Positions 12,001-21,989 of a stretch of 64,000 nucleotides of DNA are shown here, piece by piece. The notes under the pieces were generated by a model. The model was not told where the DNA came from and did no database searches. It was given only the letters and a program-made list of their open reading frames with translations. Every line of letters begins with the position of its first letter. Position 1 is the stretch's first letter. This stretch comes from Chrysemys picta bellii (taxonomy: Eukaryota > Chordata > Testudines > Emydidae): NCBI RefSeq assembly GCF_011386835.1, contig NC_088795.1, positions 120,297,434 through 120,361,433 of the forward strand, given 5' to 3'. Both the position numbers and the translations under genes were made by a program.

Positions 12001-12666
12001 ATGGTTGCAGAGGGGATTTAGAAAACCTGAGCCCTACATGCTCCAACATCAGGAGGCATATCAAAAGAACTCAAACTTCTTTTTAAAATCTGGCCATTTT
12101 TAAGCCAATCATGTGGTTTTCAGGGACCAGATTGACACGTTTTGAACAGGCAGGGGTTGGAAATACTGGGGGGAGGGCTGCAAGGGGCTGGTGGAGAGAT
12201 GAGGGAAGGCAGTGGATGGACTGGCCCTTTGGTTGCACTCTCTTTGAGCCCCTCCCAGTGAGGCAGTGGTGCCACTGGCAGCTCCCTCTGCCGGCTCTCC
12301 AGTGCCCCAATTCCATACTGCCTGGACACCACTGAGAGCAAAGGAGAGAGTCTCTCTGCCCATTGCTTCAAGGGTGGCCTAGTGCTTATGTGTGATTCCA
12401 GCAGGGCTGCAGGGACGAGGAGCAAATGTGTGAGTCTTGCCCAAAGTGTGACACTGAGCAGCCCTGCATAAAAAGGTCAGTACTAAGAGCCACAGCACTG
12501 CGTTTACATATGGGGTAATGCTTGTGAGCCACATTCGGGTTTGCTACCCATGCTGCTCCTTAGCTTTTCCCCTGTATCAAGAAGTAAGGAGAAGAGTCAT
12601 AGAACAGCTATTCTTTAGGGCATGTTCCCTGGATTTGATGATGCTTAAAGCATCATCAGTTACAGC

Positions 12667-12826
12667 CAGAGCCGGCTCTAGGCACCAGCGTTCCAAGCAT
12701 GTGCTTGGGGCGGCACTTCTCAAGGGGCGGCATTCCGGTCCTTTGGGGGCGGCTCTTTTCAAGGGGCAGCACTCCGGCTCTTTTTTTTTTTTGCTTGGGG
12801 CGGCAAAAAACCTGGAGCTGGCCCTT
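12667..12826. mobile_element. hAT MITE with perfect 8-bp TSD
   Basis: The left end 'cagagccggctctagg' is mirrored by the right end 'cctggagctggccctt'. The element is flanked by exact 8-base duplications gttacagc (12659-12666 and 12827-12834). It is 160 bases of 'ggggcggca' body with a T run and no coding capacity. It is a relative of the 35747-36019 copy. Confidence 0.88.
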
Positions 12827-12834
12827 GTTACAGC

Positions 12835-14985
12835 CATTGTAACATCTGCAATTTCACAGCTTTGTAGAGGGGGCTGTATACAGTCAGTGGGAGGCAGAGG
12901 AGGAATGGGGCTTGGAGGCCAGGTCCTACCATATGAAAAATTAAGGGTGATTCCCCCCTCCCCCCCCCGGGTCTTTTTCTGAGTGGGCCTTCTTCTGGAA
13001 TCGCTCTGCTTCTGATTCCACCATCAAGGTGGGTTGATGGGGCAAAGTGGGAGCAACTTATGGGCTGCATTTCTGTTTTCCCTTCTGTGCCCTTTAATGG
13101 GAGAAATTTGGGGTGAGAATAGCAGATTGGTAAAGGCGAAGATATGAGTAAACTGGCAGAACTCAGTGGGGAAGTTTGCACAGTGTTTGCCTACATTATA
13201 TCTGACTCAGTCCATTGCTACTGTATCTGCTAACTTTGAAAAACACACACATTTACTATGACTCCCTTCTCACCAGCTCCACTCATACAATTTCCCAATG
13301 ATAAAGATGTTGGCAAATAATATTGTGTTGCAAGTGTAGCTTTAAGAGAAAGCAGCCACCACCTCTCCTGACTGATGTACAATAATTACAATAGCATAAT
13401 TTTATATTTATGAAATTGCAATACTAAACATTTTGATACCTTATTGGGGAAAGATCATCGAGCTGGAGAATTTTCCATTTTCTTACTATAGGTTAAATGT
13501 GATAGTATGAACTTTTTTAGAACGGCTGTAGCCTGCATTTGTAGATCATATAGCCTTTACTGACATTTCGTGTGTGATTAAGATGAGAAGGATTTGGCAA
13601 AGAGACTAGGTCAAAGTCAGACTTGAGGATTTGGACAAATCAAGTGACAGCTCTTGATTAAAACATGAGAAAGGAATAGAAATGAAAGATGACTTGTGAA
13701 GGTTTGTAAATCACATTATCCCTTTAGTATATACTATTATTTATTGGCATTACTGGGCTAATTCAGCCCTCACAACTGCACAACTCCATTGACTTCATTA
13801 GAATTACACTTTGTGAAAGAGACGGCGGAATCTGATATATAGCAGTGGGCCAAATTAACCTCTTAATCTCAGTCTAGCTATGCTCGGGTAAGCAGCTAAC
13901 TATGTTACCTGTAATTGTTATGCCTCTGGTTATCATGACAGCATTTAGCACAAACGTAAGAGAGAGAAAGCCAAGATGTAACTACTCCACTTCCAGAATT
14001 CTTTGAGTTGCTTTTATGAGCAACTGCTTAACAATGTATTTTTAGCTGGAATTCTAACAACTGGCCCACTGCAATCCCCTTAAATGCTCTTAACAGTAAT
14101 CTACCTTGAACATCAACATGTATGCAGTCCTCTCTTTTTGCCTCCGCATGTTTTCAAAGTTGTGAAAACAATACTACCCTACTTGCCTAGAAATTTTGAC
14201 TTTGTCCAAGCCTCTTTGTACACAGCATCAGGACCCAAGGGAAGAATGAAATTAAATCCATAATTAGTGCATTGTCAAAAATGAAAACAAAAGTTATTTG
14301 TATATTTTTTGTAAATATGTAACAAATTAAATGGCAGTTTTGTAGTGATGTGCTGTTTTGGAGAACAAAGAATCAACTATATGTTTGAATATGCTTAATG
14401 TAACACGTAACTGTGATTCCATTGCACAATCAATAGCTTAATCAAAAGTCTTGTGCAATATGTAGTGCACATACATAACCAAGTATCTGTTAGTGGTCCA
14501 GCACCAAATTTTTGGCAAATTTTAATTATATTTATAACCTGCACAATGCAGATTTAACAGTATTTTCAGCTTCCAGACATGTAGCAGGCAAACTACTGTA
14601 TACGTACCTGTGTACTCCACTGCATCCAAAGGTATGCATTTGTCTTGAGAAACTGCACTACAGATTTTTCTTTAATAAAATTTGTTTCTAAACAATTTGC
14701 ATTCATTGTCTTTTTGTTTGTTTGTTTTTTACTGTGAAACAACCTAATGGGTATTTTTAGTGGATCCAGGTAAATTCTTTCAAGAGAATAATATACTGAC
14801 CCAGAAACAGTTGAATGTTACAGTTCTCATTAGCCGTAGACTTCAGAACTTCCAACAGCATAAAAATCAGCCACTACATAAAGCTTGAGTCTATAAACAA
14901 AATAAAATTAAACCCATCCTTTTCCTTATCCCAGAGCAATGCAGTTCAGCTATGGTAGAAGACTGTAGCTGTGCAGTTGTATTGA
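12835..14985. other. Intergenic, mostly unassigned
   Basis: 12835-13180 contains a short C run (about 12954-12968) and purine-rich DNA. From 13200 the sequence becomes AT-rich and apparently single copy. No exon, RNA gene or clear element is visible. Confidence 0.4.
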
Positions 14986-14986
14986 C

Positions 14987-15178
14987 AAAAGTATAAGAAC
15001 ATAAGAAGGGCCATACTGTGTGAGGCCAATGGTCTATCTAACCCAGCATCCTGTCTTCTTGCAGTGGTCAAAGCCAGATGTGTCAGAGGGAAGGAACAGA
15101 ACAGGACAATCATCAAGTGAACCCACCCCCTGACATCCAACCCGCTACCAAGCATCCCCTGCCTAATCAAAAGGGATC
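14987..15178 (-). mobile_element. CR1 LINE 3' end remnant
   Basis: Shares with 1031-1345 the boxes 'ccagcatcctgtcttc' and 'aacagaacaggacaatcatc'. It begins with 'taagaacataagaagggcca', the antisense of the CR1 3' terminus. Confidence 0.7.
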
Positions 15179-15215
15179 TATACCTCTTTGTAACTGAAAA
15201 AACTTAACAGAGCAT

Positions 15216-15428
15216 TAACTGTTAGGGCTTGTATGTGAAGCTGCTATGCCACCAGGAGAGCTTCTGACCTCCCAAAGATGAGATAGCTATGTCAATGGAC
15301 GAATCCCTCCCATTGACATGGCGCTATTGACACAGGGGGGTTATATTATAACTCCATCACTCAGGGGAAAAATCCAAACCCGTGACACAGTTATAACGAT
15401 ATCGGTCTGTACTTTAAACCTGGCCTTA
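15216..15428. mobile_element. PIF/Harbinger-like MITE
   Basis: The ends 'gggcttgtatgtgaag' and 'gtactttaaacctggcctt' are imperfect inverted repeats of the GGCTTGTCTACAC type common in turtles. The interior holds complementary blocks ('ggggggttatattataact' facing 'gacacagttataacgat'). No coding sequence. Confidence 0.55.
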
Positions 15429-15740
15429 AGCAGTCACCATAAGGACAAACCATAAATTAATTAAGGTTGGACACGTTCTGTTGCCCTGGCCGCTGGCCCG
15501 AGCTGCAGGCTGCCAGCAGGAGTGAAGCCCCTGATGGCTTGAGGGGAGTGAGGGTGGGGCCTTGGGGCAGAATGTGGGCAGGGCCCACAAAGACCCGGAG
15601 AGGAAGAAGCTCCGGGGGCCCGGGCCCCCGCAAGAGTTTTCCAGGGCCATGGGAGCGAGTGAAGGACCCCGTTCCAGGAGCCCCGAAAAACTCTCATGGG
15701 GGGCCCGGGGCAAATTGCCCCACTTGCCCACCCCTTTCTC
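15429..15740. repeat. GC-rich unclassified repeat
   Basis: Abruptly GC-rich block with 'gggcccgggcccccg' and 'gggcccggggcaaattgccc'. Its composition contrasts with both flanks and resembles the other GC-rich non-autonomous elements nearby. The long open frames on both strands are shadows of this composition. Confidence 0.4.
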
Positions 15741-15893
15741 CCCGGGCAGCCCTGCTGTTTGCTGGCATCTTCCTAAGGTGCATATACACAAAAATGAGTT
15801 CCTGGAACATAGATTCTACAGCTGGTGCCATCCTTATGGATGCAGCGGCTGCCCTTCTTCCTCCAGAATGGGCTGGATAACTCAAGCCTTGTC

Positions 15894-16302
15894 TATATTG
15901 CTGGCTTTGTGTAGGTCAGGTGTAGCTACATGCTACAGTGAAAAACAGGCTGTGGCCACACTTGTGACAGTGAATGGCTCTGGCAAGGGCTGAGGCAGTG
16001 GGGAAAGGCCCTTGCCAGAGCTTTTCCCTGCTGCTTGAGCAGTTCTCAGGGGTGGAGAAAGCCTCCACCAACTCCCTACTGCGGGGCAATAGCTGGACAC
16101 TGCAGGCATGTTTGAGCGTGTAACGACCATTGTAGGGTACATACCCTAAGGATCTGGCATATTTTTACTCTACTTGCTTAAGGAGTGCCTTAGCAGCTAT
16201 GCTAGGTATTCCCTCATGGGAGGGTGGAGGTGTGTGTGTGAGGTGGCATGCAGTGCCGTGTCTGTTCTCTCCTGGCTCCTGTAAGTATAGACCTAGCCTG
16301 AG
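15894..16302. mobile_element. Harbinger-like MITE
   Basis: The left end 'caagccttgtctatattg' and the right end 'aagtatagacctagcctga' form imperfect terminal inverted repeats around GTCTATA/TATAGAC. The interior is non-coding. Confidence 0.55.
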
Positions 16303-16474
16303 ACTGGATTTAGCCCTTAAAGGCTGCAGAATGGGCACGCATGCCTAGTTCAGTGCTTTATAGTAAGTGGTGGACCATTCTGATCTTGACTTAGAGTCAC
16401 ATTCTCCTACTTAAGGTTGAGCTAAGGTTTACTGAGCACCTGACTATGCTGGTATGAGATATCAGCTCATTGCA

Positions 16475-16552
16475 GTGTAGTTGTAGCTGTGTCAGTCCCA
16501 GGATATTAGATATAGCGGGCAGTAGGGGGGAGTAGTGAGGTAGTAGCTGTTA
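16475..16552 (-). mobile_element. Penelope-like element, 3' end, block 1 (antisense)
   Basis: 'gtagttgtagctgtgtcagt' followed by 'cccaggatattaga' is the antisense of the 3' terminus of a turtle Penelope-like element. It is colinear with 17278-17437 and 18433-18856, so the three blocks are probably one antisense copy split by later insertions. Confidence 0.65.
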
Positions 16553-17277
16553 GTGCAGGGGAGGGGGGATGTGTCACAACAAATTTTTTTGGTAGCCTCA
16601 GCATGCGGCCACCAACTTTTGCTGGTGGCCACTCTGACCTGTTTTCCTAAAATACTTAATTAACTTCAGGAAAAACAAATAAATATGCACATCTACATGT
16701 CCAAATCATTGTCATCTATTTATGAAGAGCTTTTTTACAGACTCAGAAATAAAAATAATGTACAGTGGTGACCCAAACTTTCCCCCCAGACACCTGCTCC
16801 AACACCCCCTAACCCCCCCGCGAGCCTCCTGGACCCACTGCCTTCCTCGGCTTCCTCATTGCTCACACAGGCCCGGCTGCTCTGCCCCACCCCATTACCT
16901 GGAGGTGCTTTCTGTAACTTCACACCCCAAGCTCACCCCTGCTCCTTGCCTCTTGACCACGGCGCCCAGTAAATCTGGGCCTGCTGAACCCTGCTGTCAT
17001 TGGGCTGAAGTCCAGAGCTTGCGGGGAAGGGACCTGAAGCCTGGAGCCCTCCACCCCAAGGCAGGGGCTGAAGCACAGAGCCCACCACCAGAGCCCCACA
17101 GCTGAGGGGGGTGAATGGTTAAACCCACCCCCCCAGACTCCCGCAGCTGAAGTGTGTGTGGGGGAACTGCAGCCCTTCCTCAGAGCACTTGGGCATTGCA
17201 GGGAGGGGCTTCCACTTTGTCCCCCTCCCTGCCAGGAAAACCCACTGGTGGCTGCATGCAGCCACATTTGAGAATGC
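16553..17277. mobile_element. GC-rich insertion within the Penelope copy
   Basis: This block interrupts the Penelope 3' region. It begins 'tgcaggggagggggg' and ends 'tttgagaatgctg', with internal 'gtggccac' motifs and a P-rich open frame that is compositional. hAT-type ends (CAG...CTG) are possible, but no clean target duplication was found. Confidence 0.4.
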
Positions 17278-17437
17278 TGTTTTAGTGGCCCAACGTCTGT
17301 TGGTGAGCGACCGAGAGGGGCTGTCAAGCCACACAGCGTGCTGCTTCAGGGCTGGCCATGGAACACCCAGCTGCACAGCAAAAGACAAGGTGGAACAGAT
17401 CGTTTAGCATAAGTCATTAGCACATATAAGAACGGCT
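17278..17437 (-). mobile_element. Penelope-like element 3' region, block 2 (antisense)
   Basis: Colinear with 48411-48577: 'gtctgttggtgag', 'cacacagcgtgctgcttcag', then 'caaggtggaacagatcgttt' and 'agcataagtcattagcacat'. The stretch that carries a hammerhead-like core in the relatives is degenerate here. Confidence 0.6.
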
Positions 17438-17816
17438 ACTAGTTAGTCATGGTATTTTTAGTAAAAGTCACAGACAGGTCATGGGCAATGAGTGACTTAT
17501 CTGTGACTTTTATTAAAAATACCCCTAACTAAATTGTAGGTGCTGGGGAAGGGGTGTGTGTACACTCCAGCAAAAACTGCTGCTCAGGGGGAGGGCTGCC
17601 GCTGCTGCTCTGGAGGAGGGGTGGCCTGGGGCTCTGCTGCTCTGGGGCAGCACTTGGGACCAGTTGTCTGGGGCCGCTGGAGGAGCAGCCAGTGCTGCTG
17701 GCCCCGGTGCCATTCAGGCAGCCCTGGGGTCAGCTGCACCAGCGAAAGTCAGGGAGAGCATGGAAAGTCACGGAATCTGTGACCTCTGTGAAAGACTTGC
17801 AGCCTTAATTACAAGG
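17438..17816. mobile_element. MITE-like insertion with internal inverted repeat
   Basis: Starts with a strong inverted repeat ('ggtatttttagtaaaagtcac' facing 'gtgacttttattaaaaatacc', 17450-17523) and ends 'aaagtcacggaatctgtgac...gcagcctta'. The repeated 'gtcac'/'gtgac' boxes at both ends suggest a foldback element. Non-coding. Confidence 0.5.
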
Positions 17817-18432
17817 CAGTGGCTCCCAGGGGCAGTGAATGGACACCCCACCCTCCACCCTTCGGGGACTCTGGCCCTGACCCTTCTGCATGAGGCCCCA
17901 CCCTGCATGGCAGGAGCCCTGAGGCCCCCTTGCCCAACGCCCCAACCCCATCCTAGCACGGCTGGAGAAACCCCAGGCTCCTCCCCCCTCCCCGTGGCCA
18001 GAGGAGCCCCAGGACAGCCTGAGCCAGCCAACCAACCCAAGCCCCCCGAGCAACCCCCATCCCCAAGGGGTTGTGTGCTGAGAGCCCCCTACAGTCAGTG
18101 CTTCCCAGAGCTGCCCTCCCCTTCCCCCCCAACCCCACCCAGACAGCTCTCGCCAGTTGTGCGAGCAGTCAAAGGGGACTGGGAGCTGAGGAGCAGCCAC
18201 ATGAGGAGACGGGAACACTGTGGGTGTCTGCTCCATGGCAGCAGCTACCCTGCCCTGCCCGGCTCCGGTTTTCTGCCTCTGACCTCGCCGGGGCAGGGCT
18301 GATGTGTGTGCCTGCACATGCGTCCACAGGACTGGCCCACTCTGCTTAAGGCACTGCCCCCCCCCCATATTTTCCAACTCCACCCATGGGCTCAGGCTTA
18401 GTGACCCCCTCCCCCGCAGTTGAGACCCACTG
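17817..18432. mobile_element. hAT-like non-autonomous element
   Basis: The ends 'cagtggctcccaggg' and 'agttgagacccactg' are imperfect inverted repeats. They are flanked by similar 8-mers ttacaagg (17809-17816) and ttggaagg (18433-18440), two mismatches. The interior is C-rich. It interrupts the antisense Penelope copy, together with the preceding MITE. A 248-codon proline-rich open frame overlapping it is an artefact. Confidence 0.6.
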
Positions 18433-18856
18433 TTGGAAGGGACTATTCAAATTAGAATGGTCTGTTAACATCTCTACAGTCATAGGACAAAACGGTGGTT
18501 AGTGGGTTACAGATTGTTGTAATAAGCCATAAAGCCAGTGTCTCTTGTCAGCGCATGATTTTAGTGTCTAGCAGAGTTACGGATTTAAGCTCCCAGGCTC
18601 CTCTTATGAAAGTGTTGTGCAGGTTTCCTTTGTGGATGAGGACTGATAGGTCTGTCCAGATGGCTTAAACACCCTCAGATTTCCACCACAACTTTAACAA
18701 CCGCCACCCACAGGTGATAGGGTGTTTTGATCTTTTATCATTTTCCTGTGTGAGTTCAGTCGAGAGCATAAAGATTGTCTAGTTTCACCCACATAGTGTT
18801 AGTGGGGCATTTAGTGTACTGGATGAGGTACACCACATGTTGTGATAGGCTTTGTG
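18433..18856 (-). pseudogene. Penelope-like element: GIY-YIG endonuclease end plus 3' UTR (antisense)
   Basis: On the minus strand about 18845-18785 reads 'HVVYLIQYTKCPTN', the start of the GIY-YIG endonuclease that closes Penelope-like ORFs, including the usual CxxC-type pair (first Cys replaced by Tyr). The YIG part is degraded to 'MWVKLDNL'. Toward lower coordinates come the 3' UTR boxes 'cctatcacctgtggg', 'ttattacaacaatctgtaac' and 'tcctatgactgt'. An exact 57-base foreign patch sits at 18654-18710. The copy abuts a second, oppositely oriented copy at about 18857. Not functional. Confidence 0.75.
18654..18710. repeat. 57-bp exact direct repeat, copy A
   Basis: From 'gtccagatggcttaaacacc' to 'ttaacaaccgccaccca', identical base for base to 19555-19611. 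It sits where the antisense Penelope 3' UTR should continue, so it is out of place here. Confidence 0.95.
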
Positions 18857-20340
18857 AGTCTAAACCAGCAAAGGGGGGAGCGGGGGTGCCATTGTGGTCC
18901 TCAACTGGGATGACTATGTTAAGGAAGCCAACCAACAACTCTGACACCACCTACTATAAAGAACTCTGAGCAGGCCCCCCAGACACACTACAATTTACCC
19001 AGGAACTTAAGGATATCATAAAATCCTTCCCTCAAACCCTCCAAGAGAAAGTCCAGAAACTCATCCACCCCACAAACCCACTGCAGGAACCGTCTACATG
19101 CTTCCCAAGATACAGAAACACGGGAACCCAGAAAGACATATGATATCTGACCATGGCACACTTACTGAAGGCATAGCGGGACTGATAGAAACCATCCTCA
19201 AACCAAAGGGTCAGCTTCCGCTAGGACAGAATTGACTGCCTCCATTTACAACCTCCCGCAGAACACCATCCTTGCCTATCCACCCTTGTCCCTTCCCTAT
19301 ACACCAAAATCCGCCACACTGATGGGATAGCTGCCTGCCTCAATTATATGCAAGTCACTGGACAACTGTCAGTTATCCACCTCAAACACTTTGCCAAATT
19401 CATGCATTTCATCCTCATCCATAACAATTTTACATGCAACAACGACCACTTTGTCCAAAGCACGGCCAGAGCCGTGGGTCTGAGGATGGCTTCCCAAGAT
19501 GCCAACCTCTTCATGAAGAAGTACTTCTGGACAATTACACCACAAAACCAGTCGGTCCAGATGGCTTAAACACCCTCAGATTTCCACCACAACTTTAACA
19601 ACCGCCACCCATCCATCCAACGCTCGCCAGAACACGCGGACAATGGACCCCTACAGACAGCTATATACAAGAAACCCATACACCTTCACAGAGCCAATCC
19701 ACCACCACCAAAAAAAAAAAAAATCTGTTATATAAAACATCAGGCATGCAGCTACCACAGAATATGAACTGAGGCAAAAGTCAAGCTATTCACATTTCAA
19801 ACTGCCTTCACCGAACAAGGCTGCTCCACTAGCGAAGTAGATTGCATCAGGGAATGGGCAACCCAAATACCCTGGGAGAACCTGCTTCAACACAGAACTA
19901 ACCCCTCCTCCCCCCCCCCCTGACTGCACACCCCTAGTTGTCACCTACTACCCACATTGCAACCCATATGGGGTATCATCAAACAGCTACAGCCCATACT
20001 CAATGCCCCCCCCAATCCCCGAAAGAACTCTTTCCTGAACCCCCAGTTCTGGCCTTCAGACAACCTAAATGCATCATAAGAAGCAAGTTCCAGGACACAC
20101 CAATTCAAAGCGGCACCAGACCCCGCTTGTACAACAGAGGCAAAACCATCTCCATGGCTACAATGATCAACACCCCCCACCTAGCCACCCTAGCTCCCCA
20201 CAACACTCTGTTAAAGATCTATGAGTCCTACACATGCTGCTCACATCATGTGATGGATCTCATCCAGTGCACTAAATGCCCCACTAATAACTATGTGGGT
20301 AAAACCAATCACTGTGCTTTCAAATGAACTCACACAGGAA
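18857..20340 (+). pseudogene. Penelope-like retroelement ORF (RT plus GIY-YIG), decayed
   Basis: Plus-strand protein fragments in several frames follow the order of a Penelope-like polyprotein. A 'KPA..GG..IVVLNWDDYVKEA'-like N-terminal block lies near 18862-18920. 'QFTQELKDIIKSFPQTLQEK' is at 18995-19055. RT palm fragments follow ('FILIHNNFTCNNDHFVQS', then 'GLRMASQDANLFMKK', 19407-19525). 'AIYKKPIHLH' is near 19658, and a C-terminal endonuclease piece 'VMDLIQCTKCPTNNYVGKT' at 20248-20305 keeps the YVG of GIY-YIG, while the first tyrosine is lost. The catalytic YxDD box of the RT is not found, and there are many stops and frameshifts. Penelope-like elements pair an RT related to telomerase with a GIY-YIG nuclease; this copy can do neither. 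Confidence 0.8.
19555..19611. repeat. 57-bp exact direct repeat, copy B (in RT context)
   Basis: Same 57 bases as 18654-18710. Here they lie in their natural place within the sense Penelope RT region, where the reading 'FHHNFNNRHPSI' continues across the right edge. Confidence 0.95.
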
Positions 20341-20344
20341 AATG

Positions 20345-21256
20345 ACAGGCAGCGTAGGTAAAGTCTTGAATGCTGCAATATCAAGGTGAGAAAGTTCAGT
20401 TCACTGGCACCTGACCTGACATACTGTAGTGTTGTTTTTTTTAAAACCTCAACAGTATGGCTATTGTTGAACAAGATGAACAATGATTGGAAAAACTGGT
20501 TGTAGAATGTCTACTAGTCTTTCATGATACAGCCAGCTTTCCACTTTGTTTGCTCCACCGTAACAGGTGAGCAGCAGCAAAAACAATATTGGCGTTAGTC
20601 CACGTGATAAACCATAGTAGTTGCTGAACTAAAACAAGGTTTTAGTGGGTGACTGTGTTGTTTATTTATTGAAGAGTTGCGTACAAAAATTGGACAACTG
20701 GAAGAAAAAGCTTCATAAATATGTGCTGAAAACTTTTTTTTCCCAAGACATACATGGCAGTCTTCCAACAGTAATTACAGAAAGATATCAGTTTTAAGAA
20801 ATCTGTAGGCCAAGCTTTTGTCAGCCCATGCAGTGACACCTCATGTGCTTGTTATAAGAACGTCTGGATTCAGGCATCAATGTGAGCTTGAAAACATCAT
20901 GCTGACAGTATCGCGAGAGAACAAGTTTTCCTCAAATGGTCAGTTGGGATTCGAAACCACATTTTTTCTTTTAGAGGTCAAACAAAAAGTACTTCCATAG
21001 CAATAGCAGAGTCCCCCATTAAAAAAAAGAGTCTCTTCTAATCGCAGGTTACTGTGTTTTACCTCCCAAGATCGGTTTTCTAGCTGTGCAGGAGGATAAG
21101 CATTAAAAACTATTAAAGAGGAAATGTATGACTAGAAATAAAATATATTGAACCTCGTTCTCCTCTTTCTCCCAGTGGTGTCTCTCTATTGCCATCCATG
21201 GCGCTCTCCTAATTTAGAGTGAATAGTAAATCAGACCCATTGTATATGTTATATGA
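20345..21256. other. Intergenic, nothing recognised
   Basis: AT-rich, apparently single-copy DNA with no supported gene. Confidence 0.4.
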
Positions 21257-21989
21257 CAGGGGTGGCCAAACTGCAGCTCGCGAGCCACATGTGGCTCTTT
21301 TACAGTTAAAATGTGGCTCGCAGAGTCCTCCATGCCCCGCCTCCCGCATTCTCTGCCTATCAGGGGATTTAGAGGGGGGGCAGACTTGAGGCTTCTGCCT
21401 GCGGCAGGATGGTGGGGCTAGGGGCTTCTGCCAGAGAAGACTGGTCCTTGCGGAGGGGGGGTACACACACAATTTAAAAGGTCGGGCCTCCCCAACAGCT
21501 TGAATCACGCCCCACCTCTTACCATCAGCAGCCCTCCCTGTAGCGCCGCGTGGCAAACAGCTGGAAACTGCAGGTAGGGGCCACTGCTTTAGCTCCCTGA
21601 AGCTCCCAGTTGTTTGCTGCTGCCTCTGCCCAAACTGCAGCTCTCAGCTTGGCGGCTCCAGCAGCTGCCGTGCAAGGAGGGGGCCCAGTGGAACCATGTG
21701 ACTGAACAGGGCCAGCAAATCATGGCAAAAATCACATGCCCCGCTCATGTGTCGCCTCTGGCTTCTGCCCAAATGGGAGGGGTGGCCTGGACAGGCGCCT
21801 CCCACAGGGCTGAATCTCTGAGCTCCCACTCCCTGCAGGGCTGAAGTCCTGAGCCTGGGAAGGTGCGCCTCACAGGACTGAAGCCCGGAGACTCCCCTCC
21901 CCGTGGGGCTGAAGCCCTGATCCCCGGCTCTCAAACTTGTGAAGATTGTCGTATGTGGCTCAGAGGGTCAGTAAGGTTGGCCACCTCTG
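21257..21989. mobile_element. hAT-like element with perfect 8-bp TSD
   Basis: The left end 'caggggtggccaaac' and the right end 'aaggttggccacctctg' are inverted repeats. The exact 8-base duplication ttatatga flanks the element (21249-21256 and 21990-21997). The 733-base interior contains 'tgtggctc' boxes near both ends and GC-rich filler without transposase coding. Confidence 0.88.

Noticed and set aside
11475..12086. Frames with poly-Lys or poly-Phe runs
   Set aside because: Translation of long T/A runs within a non-autonomous element.
17556..18302. 248-codon proline-rich open frame on the plus strand
   Set aside because: It crosses the boundary between two mobile elements (17438-17816 and 17817-18432) and its composition simply reflects C-rich DNA. 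No domain, no splice context.
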